Shown in pieces: positions 1-10,263 of a stretch of DNA of 39,835 nt. Position numbers and translations under genes: made by a program. The notes under the pieces were generated by a model. That model did no database searches. It was given only the letters and a program-made list of their open reading frames with translations, and was not told the DNA's origin. Source of the stretch: Chromera velia (lineage: Eukaryota > Sar > Chromeraceae); NCBI GenBank assembly GCA_018398765.1, contig JAHBMJ010000577.1, positions 1-39,835 on the forward strand, read 5' to 3'. Within the stretch, counting starts at the first letter, position 1; each line of letters opens with the position of its first letter.

Positions 1-174
1 TGGGTCCCAACGGTGGTAGGGCGCGCCAGTTCGGCTCAGCCCGGGGTTGGCCGGCCCCGTGCCTCGCCTCACAATACTACGTGCCCCCCTCCCCTGAGCG
101 TGTGCCCCCACGCGCTTTGCAAAGTCATTGACGGGTCTCTTTTCTGCGGTTAACTGGTCCTGGGACTTAACTGA

Positions 175-372
175 CTAATGCCGGCTTAAGAATTCGTTCA
201 CCTTCTGTCGCGCGTTCCTCAGATTGGAGGCTGGCTCCCAGGTGGCTTCACTTTCTTCGTAACCCACCCACTGAACCAAGAACTGTTTCCCTCGTCCCCT
301 GCCTCGGACGGCAAGGACTTTTTCGACTTCGTACTCTTCTTCTGCCCAGTCCACATCAATCAGAGATGCCAA
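175..372 (-). pseudogene. Chromodomain fragment of Ty3/gypsy chromovirus (left arm copy)
   Basis: The minus frame encodes a canonical chromodomain: an [10 protein letters not shown] start, the aromatic-rich core [17 protein letters not shown], and a C-terminal helix ending NEFLSRH. Chromodomains at the C-terminus of integrase are the hallmark of Ty3/gypsy chromoviruses and direct integration to heterochromatin marks. Only the chromodomain and a few upstream codons are present here; the integrase part is missing because the inverted repeat ends at 349. It is a truncated copy of the sequence at 655-829. Confidence 0.85.
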
Positions 373-829
373 CCGTCACCGCCGACCCACTGAGGCATTT
401 AAAGTGGGGGATTATGTCTTGATCCACCGTTCGTGGTGGGCCACTTCTGCCCGACCCGATGTGCCCGTGTACGCACGAAAGTTGGACGCCCTCTGGTTTG
501 GGCCGTTTGAAGTCACGAAGTTTGACAAATCGAAAGACAACCTAGAAGTTGCTCTGCCCGCAGGGAGTCGAAAGCACCCTGAAGTGCACACCTCCCTGTG
601 CAAACCCTACCATTCCGAAGGACGTCGGGGACGCCCGCCAGTCCGTCAGCCTGCCTGGGCAGAAGAAGAGTACGAAGTCGAAAAAGTCCTTGCCGTCCGA
701 GGCAGGGGACGAGGGAAACAGTTCTTGGTTCAGTGGGTGGGTTACGAAGAAAGTGAAGCCACCTGGGAGCCAGCCTCCAATCTGAGGAACGCGCGACAGA
801 AGGTGAACGAATTCTTAAGCCGGCATTAG
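350..829 (+). pseudogene. Integrase C-terminus (GPY/F) plus chromodomain, chromovirus
   Basis: The open frame runs from the repeat junction. It shows the end of a retroviral-type integrase (VGDYVLI near 404, then [12 protein letters not shown], the GPY/F module, and HTSLCKPYH) followed by a basic linker and a chromodomain at about 658-825 that ends at TAG 827-829. In chromoviruses this is the last part of pol. Everything upstream (gag, protease, RT, RNase H, integrase core) is absent, so this is a 5'-truncated fragment. A purine run at 910-918 may be the remnant of the polypurine tract. The family is clear from the motif order; no LTR could be delimited. Confidence 0.85.
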
Positions 830-1003
830 TCAGTTAAGTCCCAGGACCAGTTAACTGCAGAAAAGAGACCCGTCAATGACTTTGCAAAGCGCGTGGGGGC
901 ACACGCTCAGGGGAGGGGGGCACGTAGTATTGTGAGGCGAGGCACGGGGCCGGCTAACCCCGGGCTGAGCCGAACTGGCACGCCCTACCGCCGTTGGGAC
1001 CCA

Positions 1004-1258
1004 CACGGCTCACAGCACACGTACACAGGCTCATGGAGGCGCCGTCATGGCAGTCTGTATTGGAAGAGAAATAATATGTAGACGGGAGTAATTAACGTAC
1101 GACAAATAGAATTAAATAGAAAAGCATGCATTTGTCCTATCAGACGTTAACTGTAAGAAAGCAACCGCACTGTCAGTTCTTCCGTAAGTAGGATGAGTCA
1201 AGTCTCTGAACTAAGCTAGAACTAGCTTAGGAGGTGGAGAACCAAGCTTCCCTACGTT
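1004..1258. other. No recognisable feature
   Basis: Short AT-moderate stretch between the chromovirus palindrome and the first Penelope-like terminal repeat. It holds an imperfect palindromic AGCTAGAACTAGCT at about 1213-1227. I see no gene. Confidence 0.5.
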
Positions 1259-1632
1259 TCGATTGATCAGATGTTGCATTTTTGGAGTCAGTTCGTCTAA
1301 TATTGCATGCACGGTTCCCGTGTGTCAGCACCATTGTATATGCGATCAAACCCGTGACTTCTTGCGAATGATGTGCGTGTAGAAGGTGCATACATTAATT
1401 ATTCACTTTTTTTGGCGTCCCCACCTGGATCGCACAAAAGTTGAATTTTTTGCATGCATTCTTTTCGCTCGATTACTTGATTTATCCAGAAGTGAGAGCA
1501 TGCCGTCACATTGATCAATCTTGGAGTTGGTGATTTCGGTAGAGTCTACCGTCGGTCCCTTAGCGAACAGTACGTATATAGCAGGACTGTCTTGGCTGTT
1601 GGAAGAGAACTTATCAAACTAGAACATTCTTA
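1259..1632 (+). repeat. PLE terminal direct repeat (left pseudo-LTR)
   Basis: About 374 bp, matching 7119-7493 in the same orientation from TCGATTGATCAG to AGAACATTCTTA. By hand I count about 20 transitions, about four transversions and a one-base indel in a T run. PLE pseudo-LTRs can carry hammerhead ribozymes; I looked for a CTGATGA core in both orientations and did not see one. Confidence 0.9.
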
Positions 1633-1732
1633 TTGTTCTTCTTCCAGGGCGCAAGTTTGCCGGAACCTTGGAGCTTTATTTACTGTGTCTGTCTTTCCGT
1701 TGACTGAGTCTGTGAGTGATGTGTAGGTTTGA

Positions 1733-2995
1733 GTGATGAGTCAAACGTTAGCAGACAGGCTCGGGAGGCCGAGGTATCTTGACTTCTCTCTGGTTGGGAG
1801 GAGCGAGCCGCAGGACAGGGGAGGCCCGACACTGCAGAACGAGTATGTAGTGCGTCCCTACATGGAGGGGGAAAGGCTAGGGCCGAATGAGCAGAAGATG
1901 AAGGTGCAGAATGGGCTGGGGGTGGAGCCTTACTACAAGATGGTACTCACATGGGTGAAGCCTAAGGTAGCAGCAATATTGAAGAGATCGAAGGAGGACC
2001 CGCAGAAGGAGAGGGTGTACATCGACGCGATTGAACGGAACAAGTACCTCCGCCTGTTCATGACGTCGGATAGAAGGAAGGAGGGGGGGATAAACGAGAT
2101 GGGGTATGACACGATTGTCTAAGACCTTCTGCTGCTGTATGTTGACATCCCGATGGAAGGGGTCTTCAACTCTCTGTTGAGGGAGGCACAGATGGCAGGG
2201 GTGGGGGGATTGAAGTATCCAGAATACAATAGGAAGGTGTCTTTGAAGGTGAGGCACATCGTACAGGACTACCTTACCGGTACTATCTGGGCAACGGACC
2301 AGACGTTCGTAGCTGCTGGGGGGGATCACGCATGTACAGCCGAGGTGTGTGTACTCCTGGTGGAGTTAGCGTGGGAGGTGGATGTCAAGGAAGTGAGAAA
2401 CATACTCACTGGTGCTCTGGCTGGAAAGGGGAGGGGAGAGGGGGGAGAAAAGCGGCGTGTTGAGAACCAATCTGTGCAGCCGACGACTAAGGGAATGGGG
2501 GAGATGGGGGTAGGTGGGGGGAATGGAAGTGCGACATCAGATCTACGGTCAGGAAGAATCATAGTGGAGAGGATTGAGGTATCCGGGGAGGAAGAGGACG
2601 AAATGGATGCACTGATGGGGGCAGCTAGTGCAGGTGCGACTCCTATGCCGGCTGCAGCGGCCGCAGGGGGGGAGGGAGGGGGTACTAGGAGGAATAGGAC
2701 GGGCAGACCCAGGGGCAGGCCTGGGGGGGGTGGGAGGGAAGGAATGAGTCTATCGGTGCCGGGGGGAAGGGATAGGCTGGTGATGAAAGCCGGAGTGCAG
2801 AGTATAAATACAGGTGCACAGACGAGAGAGAGCTCCATAAAAGGGGATCGTCATCGTCGGAGGAACGTGACGGAGGGGCGAACTCCGGCTTTGCCATACC
2901 GAGGTCGGGGGAGGAAGAAGCGGAACGCAGGACCCCGAAACGGGTGGTCCCTCTGTTCTGCCCTGCGTCTGTGGGGAGGGAGAGGAAGGTGCTAA
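1733..2995 (+). pseudogene. PLE N-terminal region, function unknown
   Basis: One frame carries a 130-codon segment ending at an in-frame TAA (2120-2122) and then continues to 2995. The first part is rich in charged residues; the second ends in a long Gly/Arg/Ala low-complexity tail (about 2420-2760) that could bind nucleic acid. It lies upstream of the GIY-YIG domain, in the position of the N-terminal extension of permuted PLEs. I do not recognise a domain. The in-frame TAA would be a CAA in an intact copy. Confidence 0.5.
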
Positions 2996-3126
2996 GCGCA
3001 TACCAGATTCATCCCCCGAGTGTCCCAATGGATGGGGGGAGGATTAACTACGCTGACCTCGTAGATCTGCCTGTATACAGGCAGCCCAGAAATGGTGGGT
3101 TGGAGAGTCAAAGATGGTAGTATAGC

Positions 3127-3576
3127 ATGGACGAAACGAGAATAATCGAGGCTATCATGAGGCAGGAAACAACTCCCAGGGAGGCGAGGGAGGAAGTTCT
3201 CTCTTTCCTCAGGAACTGCTCAGTTGAGGGGGATTTGGATTCCCTAGGCCTGACCGAGCTGATCTACGCAATGGTAGTGGCGAGACAGCGTCTACATGGA
3301 CTCCTTGCTGAGAGGGGGGAGGAGCAGGGTGAAGGGGGAGAACATGGTTAACTAGGACCTATGACGGACTGTTCTTCTGGTCAGTGCATGTTTGATGTGG
3401 CTTTTAATTTTTTTTTCTTTTCATCTATGGTAGACGAAATGAGGGATGAGCTGGCAGGGTTGAATGACTGTCTTGATATTGATCTGAGGGATTATGGAGG
3501 CTTTAGCAGGGAGAGCGTGAGGTAAAGGATCAAGGCTGAGTTAGACTGTCTTACACTCAAGCTCGTTGGGTGCAGG
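3127..3576 (+). pseudogene. PLE coding remnant, short acidic segment
   Basis: This frame is shared with the GIY-YIG segment downstream. A predicted helical 74-residue stretch rich in Glu and Arg (3127-3351) is followed by a TAA, a stretch with a T-rich run at about 3409-3420, and a second in-frame stop at about 3523. It is probably the N-terminal lead-in of the PLE protein, separated from 1733-2995 by a frameshift. No domain is recognised. Confidence 0.45.
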
Positions 3577-4342
3577 ATGCTTATTGCACTACTTGATATG
3601 CATAGGGGGGAACCATATCCGGTCTGTGCACAGAGAGTGGAAACATGCAAATGCACGTTGACAGTTGTCTTGGTTGCTAAGCCTTCTCATCCTCCTTCAT
3701 ACACTTTGAAGGTGATGCCGGCTTCTCCTGATGATCGATGTAGGGCGTGGTCATACAGTCAGACCTTGTTCAGGAAAGGATGTCGACAGAAGATCATGAG
3801 GAGATTGATCCTGTTTCATTCTATTGCTGCTTCTGGCGGGCTTGAGTTGGAGAATAGTGCGTACAGTAAATATTTGAGGGAGGTGAGGAGTGCATGTAGA
3901 GAAACAGGTGGGTATACTGGGTGGTGGGACAGGAAAGTGATTTACATGGTTTGGTCCCAATGGAAGCGGGGCCTGTACTTCGGGAGTACGGTGGGAATGG
4001 CGCTTGATCGCATCATGCAGCATCATGCAGCGCTTGATCGCATCACGGAGGGGGGGTCGGGCAGCGAATAAATTTCAGCAGGGGTATGCATATCGTTTTT
4101 ACTCAGTGCTGTTTAGTGATGCTTCTCGTCATACTCTCTTTGTTGTATTGCCTCTGGCACGGGTGGATGGTGGACAGATGAGTCTTTGTATGATGGAGTT
4201 GCTTTGTATTAGGGCGTATCAACCGATATGGAATACTGTGGGTGTCTCTAGGAAGGAAAAGAATGACCCTTCGACTGAATTGAAACCTGAACGCCCCCGT
4301 TTGTCTGCCCGTGCGTGCAGGAGAGGTTCAGGTAACACTTAG
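3577..4342 (+). pseudogene. GIY-YIG endonuclease domain of PLE (frameshifted)
   Basis: The two signature tyrosine motifs read VIYMVW at about 3937-3954 and LYFGS at about 3973-3987, ten codons apart. They are followed by a conserved Arg in ALDRIMQHH (about 3997-4023), a Glu in MELLCI (GAG at 4196) and PIWNTVG (about 4223-4243). This is the GIY, YIG, Arg, Glu, Asn order of the superfamily. In PLEs the domain nicks target DNA to prime reverse transcription. The frame changes in a G run at about 4049-4055. Just before it the 16-bp word GCGCTTGATCGCATCA is repeated, a small internal duplication. The domain precedes RT, the permuted order. Confidence 0.75.
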
Positions 4343-5250
4343 CTGAGACACAAGCTTTGCTCCTCTCTGTGCATGACGAAGGAGTCAGGGGAACTTGAAA
4401 GGGGAGGTATTTTCCTCTCTCGTAATGAATTTATACAGAGGGTGGGTGGGAAAAGGGGGGATGAGTCTGGGAATGCATGTGTTTCTCTTTTTTGTGACAG
4501 ACTTCTTGTGATGTTTTTCAAGAAGGTGCTTCCTGATAGGTCGATCAGATCTGTCAATGCTAGTAAGGATGATATTAAGGCATATGTGAGGAGGGTTCCA
4601 AGAAGAGGAATTCTTGCTACAGGCAGACAGACATTCGACATGAACGTTAAACGTCTGTGTGAATTGAATGGATGGTCAATGATGGAGATACTGAAAGGGA
4701 AGTCGATTTCTAATCGCGTGTCTGACTGTCCAAAGTTCAGGGTTTTTTACTTTCGTCAGTTCGAATTGATCAGAAAGGAAGTTATTCCGCAGAGCTCAGT
4801 TCATCTGAGACTCCTGCTGTCGAAACTCAAGAATTTGAAACAGATGCTTGACAATACATACAATGTTTGTTCTAATGCTCCTTCTGAATTGTATGATAAC
4901 TCGTGTGATGATTGTTCTTACATTCAAATCGCTCAACTTCTCGATCTGCCCTTTCTGAAGGGACATGCATGTGCACTTCTTTCTTCTTCTCCGTCTCTTT
5001 ATGCGCTTTTCTGAAGTTTTCTCTCTCCCTTTGAATTTCTCATCTTCATGTAAATTATGGCCAAACAGTGGATCGTGGGCAACAGTTGAGAAGGGGATTA
5101 ACTTTTTTGTTTCTTTTCTTGTCTCCCCAAAGGGTTGTGGGAGGGGACGTCTCGGCTCTGCCTGGCATGGTCAGGGGAGGGAGGGTGGTGGAGGTGTATC
5201 TGCGGCGGTTATAGCAGACGTAAGGGAGAGGTGGATGACTACTCTTTTAT
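4343..5250 (+). pseudogene. PLE inter-domain region between GIY-YIG and RT
   Basis: The frame continues after an in-frame TAG (4340-4342) and stays open to TGA at 5012-5014. It encodes about 220 residues with a basic region (VRRVPRRG, about 4587-4610) and Leu-rich helices. The remaining 240 bp to the RT finger motif hold no long frame. It fills the linker between endonuclease and RT. No named domain is recognised. Confidence 0.5.
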
Positions 5251-6720
5251 GTGCTCCGTGCTCTGAGGAGGGGGCCTCCTCTTCTGAAGAAGGCTGGGAT
5301 CATGGTGAAGAAATTGTTGGATGCGTTGGCTGTTGTCCCGGTGGATAAGGCTCGGGGTGATCTGGCCTTTCTATGTGCACGGAAGTACAGCCAAGTTGAA
5401 GCTGTAAGAGCGGCTTTCATCAATAACCGATCGTATGCCTTCTTGCAACAGGCAGACCTTGATTGCATTGTTAATGATCTAGCGAGTGGCATTGCGGACC
5501 AGTCTACTGCCCTGAAGTCTTTTTTTTTTATGTTTTGGTCCCTTGAATAGAAGGAAGCATCGTTTTGGGACTGGTCTTTTATAGGCAAAGAGGAAGTCTT
5601 GGGGGGACGATGGTCGGTTGCCTATGGCCTGGTCATTTATGAAATATCGCCCGCTTGTCTCATATGCTTTGCATGGACGTAAGTCTCTTTTTTCTTTTGC
5701 ATATAAATGTTTGAATGGCCTGCTTCGTTACTTCGGTCCTCACTGTGACTTGAACTCTTGCTTGAACTCGACTTTTTCTTTTCAGGAATATATGTCTAAA
5801 TTCAACGCCGGGTATAGACTTTCCGCTGATCGGTCCGAACGGCTTTCGCTGAAACCTGATTGGCCTGTTGGTCATATTAAGATGGTTGTTGATGACATCA
5901 AGGCTTTCTTCCCCTCCCTTCCACGCAGTGCCTTTTTATTGTTACTTAGAAAGTTCGTCGCGAGGGTGAAGGTAGAATCTCGACATAGATATATTGTTCT
6001 ACCGAAGTTCCATCCTTTTTCAAATTGTAAGAAGGAGGCTGGAGGGGTATGTGGAGAGGCATGGGTGTCACACAAACAATATGTGAAGCCTGCTGCCTTC
6101 TTGTCCTCTCATAACAGATTCACAGATGCCATTTCATGCCCTATTGATGTCCTACCGGAGATCGTTGACCTTGATTTTCGTACTAATCTGATTCATGTTC
6201 ATAGACGACTGATTTGACAGAAGGAAGGCTTCCCTCAGGGGAGTCCATGCTCTCCTGGGGAGGCAAGATTCTTTGCAGCCTGGCAAGAGTTCTTGGTTAT
6301 TGATTCTTTCTCTGTTTCATCTTGGGAAGACAAGTCATAGTTTGGTGTATGATATATGGATGACCGCTCTTTTTTTGTTCGTTTTCCTGGCTATGCTTCT
6401 TCTGATGTAATGAGTCTTTGGGATGGGAGCCCTCTTGCTTTACTTTTACAGAAAGATCTTTATAGTCCTGAATATGTCTTGGAAAGGCAGAAAGGCTCCA
6501 CGGTGCTGGGGCTTCGGATTTTCTTTCTCTAACAGGCACCCTCTGTTTTGCTTTTTGCAGCTGCAAACCCTAATTAGGATGCTCTCGTCGAATGGTATCA
6601 TGACCTTTGTGCTTTTTCCTTTTCTTACCTCCATGACTTCGATAATGCTCTTCCATTCCCTCCTTTTCCTACCTTGAAGAGAGTTAGATTTATCCATAGT
6701 TTTTCTTGCATTCCTCAGTT
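5251..6720 (+). pseudogene. Penelope-type reverse transcriptase, degenerate
   Basis: RT motifs appear in order. A finger motif VVPVDKARG is at about 5329-5355. After a frame change, KYRPLVSYALHGRKSLFSFA is at about 5642-5701. Motif A, DDIKAFFPSLPR, starts at 5891 with its catalytic Asp. Motif B, GFPQGSPCSP, is at 6227-6256, and the catalytic YMDD box at 6353-6364. A thumb-like TLKRVRFIHSF segment lies at about 6674-6707. The wording of motifs A and B is that of Penelope-like RTs rather than LTR or LINE RTs. In-frame stops sit at 6215 (TGA), 6338 (TAG) and 6350 (TGA, where Arg is expected before YMDD), so the copy is inactive. The catalytic Asp residues themselves survive. Confidence 0.8.
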
Positions 6721-7118
6721 ATAGGGAATGATCGGACAGATGAGTTCAAATGTATTATGTTCTTTACTTTCCTGTAATACCTCTGCTTATGTTCTTATTG
6801 ATGAACTGACTTTTCTTTTTCCTGAATGCTTTCTTCTTTGTTGGCCTTTTCGTTTTTTCGTGAAGGTTTTTTCTGATGTTATTGCTCGTTCAAAGAGTCT
6901 TTCGTTGATCGCATTATGGAATGAAAGAACTTTTTTTCTTTTTACTGTTCTTGGTTGATTTTGTTACATTCCCTCCTTTAATGATTGATCATCTTATATT
7001 CTTTCCGGCTTATACCATTGAGTGCACTATTCACCTGCTGGAAGCGATAGACAAAAGACAGTAGCAAAAGGGAAATGGGGGTCGCACGCATCGGTTCTCA
7101 TGCCTTGTCCTATGCTTC
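6721..7118 (+). other. PLE 3' region, no clear coding
   Basis: T-rich sequence after the RT thumb remnant. Only short frames remain; it probably holds the eroded end of the PLE coding region and its 3' untranslated sequence. Confidence 0.4.
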
Positions 7119-7493
7119 TCGATTGATCAGATGTTGCATTCTTGGAGTCAGTTCGTCTAATATTGCATGCACGGTTCCGGTATGTCAGCACCATTGTATA
7201 TGCGATCAGACTTATGACTTCTTACGAATGATGCGCGTGTAGTAGGTGCATACATTAATTATTCACTTTTTTTTGGCGTCCCCACCCGGATCGCACAAAA
7301 GTTGAATTTTTTGCATGCATTCTTTTCGCCCGATTACTTGACTTATCCAGAAGTGAGAGTATGCCGTCACATTGATCAATCTTAGAGTTGGTGATTTCAG
7401 TAGAGTCCACTGTCGGTCCCTTAGCGAACAGTACGTACATAGCAGGACTGTCTCAGCTGTTGGAAGAGAACTTATCATACTAGAACATTCTTA
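7119..7493 (+). repeat. PLE terminal direct repeat (right pseudo-LTR)
   Basis: Second copy of the 1259-1632 repeat, same orientation, about 94% identical by hand. It marks the 3' end of the PLE; sequence similarity stops abruptly after AGAACATTCTTA. Confidence 0.9.
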
Positions 7494-8580
7494 CAGTTGT
7501 TCACAAGAACTTTTTTTTTTACTCAATATATATCTTTATAGCCTCTATAGGTCTATATTTTCTTAGTCATTTCTTCTACTATTTCCTAGTATATTTTACA
7601 TTATTTCATACATTTTTTACTTAAAATTTTTATGTTTAAATTTATAATATTATATGTATGATTAAACTTGTTTGAATCGTCATAGAACACGCGCGTTGCC
7701 TTCTTCTAACACTTCAACCACTTTGAGAAGAACCTCTGCCCACCCCCCCACAAGCCTTTGTTGCCCGCTGGTATTGTCATCTTCTTTCTCCGAATCTTCT
7801 CAAAGTCAGAGATGTTTGCAACTCAAAGAATGTTTTCAAAACGAGCCACATCATTGTTTTCAACCATCAGACCAAATGTTGTTGTTTCACCACTGCGCTC
7901 AAATAGAGGGATACAAAGGTTAGATCGATTATCCCGCGGCGAGCACGCGTCTGCTCGGCCCGGGTCCGGCGCCTTTACGGGCTGCGATGCATGTGAATGC
8001 ATGGATGACGAATTCTGTGAAAGCATGCAAATCTCTCATCGATTGGCCTGCTCTGATGCCATTGGTTGAAAACCGTTGAGGGGAGATTGTTTCTTGTCTC
8101 CCCTGTGTGATAGACTTTCTGTATAGAATCTTATGCCCTCGAGATCAGTTCATCACTTATTCTACAGCAAAGACACTTGACCATCCAATCTTTGTGTTTT
8201 AGATCACGAGCGGCACGACCGGTGAACCCTCTGCCTGAAGCACTAAAAAGAGCCTGCACTTGCGCTAATTTGTAACACTCCACCTCCTCCTTCTCTCCTT
8301 TCAATTTGCATAATGTGTGTAAAAAAAGAAATGAAGAAAGAGATGTTTTTATGGTGGAGGGCGGATGAGGGGGGCAACGATCACTATGACATCCTTCTCT
8401 CTGAATGAGAAAGAAACGACCTAGGAAACGAATGCTTCTCTGCCTTTGTTTGATTGACTGAGCAGCCCAGATTTTTTTTTTGGTGAATTTCTGCTAGAAT
8501 TTCTGTTTGTACAATGCGGTCGAATATCGCAATTTTGTTTTTATTTTAATTATATTGTCAATGATGGTCTCAGAGTGAGA
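7494..8580. other. Intergenic; AT-rich patch, no gene seen
   Basis: Bases about 7500-7670 are strongly AT-rich. The rest is unremarkable and all frames are short. A small stem, GGGGAGA with TCTCCCC at about 8080-8103, is present but is not connected to any gene. I see no RNA gene. Confidence 0.5.
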
Positions 8581-8765
8581 AGGTCACTGAGAACCTGCAA
8601 GTACATGGTTCAGTAGGGGCTCAACCTGGGGTTCGGCGCTCAAGAGTGAAGACTGCGGTTCAAAGCTCTCTGAATAAATGAATGAATGAAGTTGGCTTTG
8701 CTAGAGTGGAGCCGTGCTCCCAGCAGCCCATGTTCATGCAAGAGATCGTCAATCACTCAACTTTA
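8581..8765 (+). repeat. SINE-like repeat, tRNA-type promoter and (TGAA)n tract
   Basis: An A-box match (TGGTTCAGTAGG, 8606-8617) and a B-box match (GGTTCAAAGCT, 8657-8667) lie at the spacing expected for a pol III promoter. A TGAA-type simple repeat follows (8670-8690), then a unique segment GTGGAGCCGTGCTCC...CATGCAAG. The segment after the tetranucleotide tract recurs at about 39520-39560, also directly behind a (TGAA)n tract. The family assignment is inferred from two copies only. Confidence 0.5.
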
Positions 8766-8769
8766 GATA

Positions 8770-9515
8770 TGAAAGAAAACGACGGTCCCGTTCCTAGTCG
8801 AATTTGCGGAGGGTGAATTCCAGTCCCGGCATTTCCATTCGTCCCTCCGCCCCAAGCCAGAGAAAGGAGCGACGTGCACGCAGCGGCCCGTCCACATGGG
8901 GTGGCGGGGCACCTGCGACAGAGGTGTGCATGTTATGAGTTCCATGGTATGGCCTGCATGCACTTTGGCGTAAGAAATACACCCGAGGCACTCACCGTGG
9001 TGGTGTATGCTCCGGGGCTTCATATGGGATTTAAATAGGCCAATGGTGCAGTTATGCCATCGGAGGCTTCAGAATTAATTCCGGTCCCGAATTAATTTCC
9101 AGACAGTCAGACAGACGTACACGGCGGTTACCATCTGTCTGAATGAGAGACGTGAGCTAGGGATTGACAGAACTTCATGTGTAGGACCTGTACTGTGGCC
9201 TATGTCTCTCTGTGGTTCTTTTGTGCTCTGAATAATGTACGAGGCCACCAGCAGGAGCATACTGTGGACTGTGGGGGTTCATAAATTTTCTGTCTGGTAA
9301 AGAGACTGATCAGGTATTTATTTTTGATTATCTGTATCGGTCTAGACGAGTACGTCACGGAGACGTATTCGCTGTGGTCCTCTAATAGGAGAGGGCCAGG
9401 AATTCGGGAGTATAGCAGTTTGAGAAGTCCTCTGGATAGGCTAGAGGATCGATACGGGAGGGCCCTTAGGATTCCACTGAAGGAATCTCAAGAGAGGTGA
9501 GACTCTACTTTTCAC
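8770..9515 (+). repeat. 5' LTR of the giant copia element
   Basis: 746 bp, TG...CA ends with a short inverted repeat (TGAAAG / CTTTTCA). It is about 94% identical to 27793-28537: roughly 45 differences, only about 3 of them transversions, and one 1-base indel. A TATA-like TTTAAATA lies at 9030-9037, and an AT-rich inverted repeat (AATTAATTCCGG / CCCGAATTAATTT) at about 9073-9100. Confidence 0.95.
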
Positions 9516-9516
9516 T

Positions 9517-9532
9517 GGTGCCGTCTAAGGGA
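9517..9532 (+). promoter_or_regulatory. Primer binding site
   Basis: TGGTGCCGTCTAAGGG begins one base after the 5' LTR. A TGG-initial sequence directly behind the LTR is the usual tRNA primer site, pairing with the CCA end. I cannot name the tRNA. Confidence 0.6.
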
Positions 9533-9601
9533 GTCTCCCGTTGTCATTCCGACAACATTCTCCTTGTTGTATTCCCGATTCCCTACTACAGGTGACTTAC
9601 C

Positions 9602-10219
9602 ATGGGTCCCAAGAAGGATGCTCCCCATGGGTGCGTCGCGATCAAGGGTATGGAGGCGAAGACCGTGGGCGTTTTCGGCCTCACGGACGATGCGGACATC
9701 TTCGAGTAGGTACGGCAATATGCAGATGCTGTTGCCATTCTCGGGGACTCGGACGAGTGGTGTGGCAGGCTCACCCTCACCAACAGGAACAAGGTGGGGG
9801 TCAACGTTAAGCACTACGTCGCAAGGACCGAGGTGGAAGTGCTAGAGAAGGTGGTAGAACGGGTGCCCCACCTCAGCTCGGAAGTCTCTAAACAGCTCCG
9901 GATTTTTCACAGGCACGTTATGGACTGCGTCTCTCTGCCCAATGCAGAGTGGATGAAGAGATATCTGCAGTGGACCGACGTTCTGAGAATAGGCAAGGCG
10001 AGGATCATGAAAATCAGGGAGCTTCTCTCACGCCGAGAGAAGGAGAGAATCTCTGGTCCCCAGTTGAAGTCTCTGAACCAGCAGATCCTCTGCCTGCAGA
10101 CTTTGAAGGAACCCTCCTCCCTCTCCTTATCTCGCCCTGTTGTGTTTTCTTCAGGTGGAGAGCTCTATGGGGGAGCTTCAACAGAGACGAAAGTGAAGAC
10201 GAAGGAGGAATTTATTTAA
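9602..10219 (+). pseudogene. Upstream ORF of the copia element (gag N-terminus or separate ORF)
   Basis: It starts with ATG at 9602 and runs to TAA at 10217-10219, about 205 codons, with a single in-frame TAG at 9707. It ends 45 bp before the ATG of the long gag frame and is in a different frame. The protein is basic and helical with no recognised motif. A polypyrimidine tract ending TTTTCTTCAG at about 10144-10153 looks like a 3' splice site, so it may be spliced to gag; otherwise it is an independent ORF0. Confidence 0.5.
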
Positions 10220-10263
10220 AAACAGGAGCGATACCAGACACCTCCCGTCAGATATCCGTTCCC

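Larger units (their letters stand above)
1..1003. repeat. Large inverted repeat built from chromovirus 3' ends
   Basis: Bases 1-349 and 655-1003 are reverse complements, separated by a 305-bp spacer. I find four differences between the arms by hand and all are transitions. Each arm holds a chromodomain coding segment followed by 3' non-coding sequence, so the two copies point away from each other. The left arm may continue outside the window. The near identity suggests a recent inverted duplication or two insertions joined head to head; an assembly artefact is the alternative. Confidence 0.9.
1259..7493 (+). mobile_element. Penelope-like retroelement with N-terminal GIY-YIG, degenerate
   Basis: Between two ~375-bp direct repeats lies about 5.5 kb coding for a GIY-YIG nuclease domain (3.9-4.25 kb) upstream of a Penelope-type RT (5.3-6.7 kb). 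Most animal Penelope elements carry GIY-YIG after RT; the reversed order is known for the Chlamys/Naiad group of green algae, protists and invertebrates. Terminal direct repeats (pseudo-LTRs) are also typical of PLEs. The reading frames contain several stops and frameshifts, so the copy is dead. No clear target-site duplication was found. Domain order and motifs are seen directly; membership of the Chlamys/Naiad clade is inferred from the order. Confidence 0.8.

Noticed and set aside
1259-1632. Hammerhead ribozyme in the PLE terminal repeat
   Set aside because: No CTGATGA core with a partner GAAA box was found on either strand by eye.
8080-8103. Terminator-like hairpin
   Set aside because: No transcription unit is attached and intrinsic terminators are not expected in a nuclear genome.
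9949-10263. Extending gag upstream to 9949
   Set aside because: The extra residues are out-of-frame readings of the upstream ORF region and have no gag-like character; ATG 10264 is a better start.
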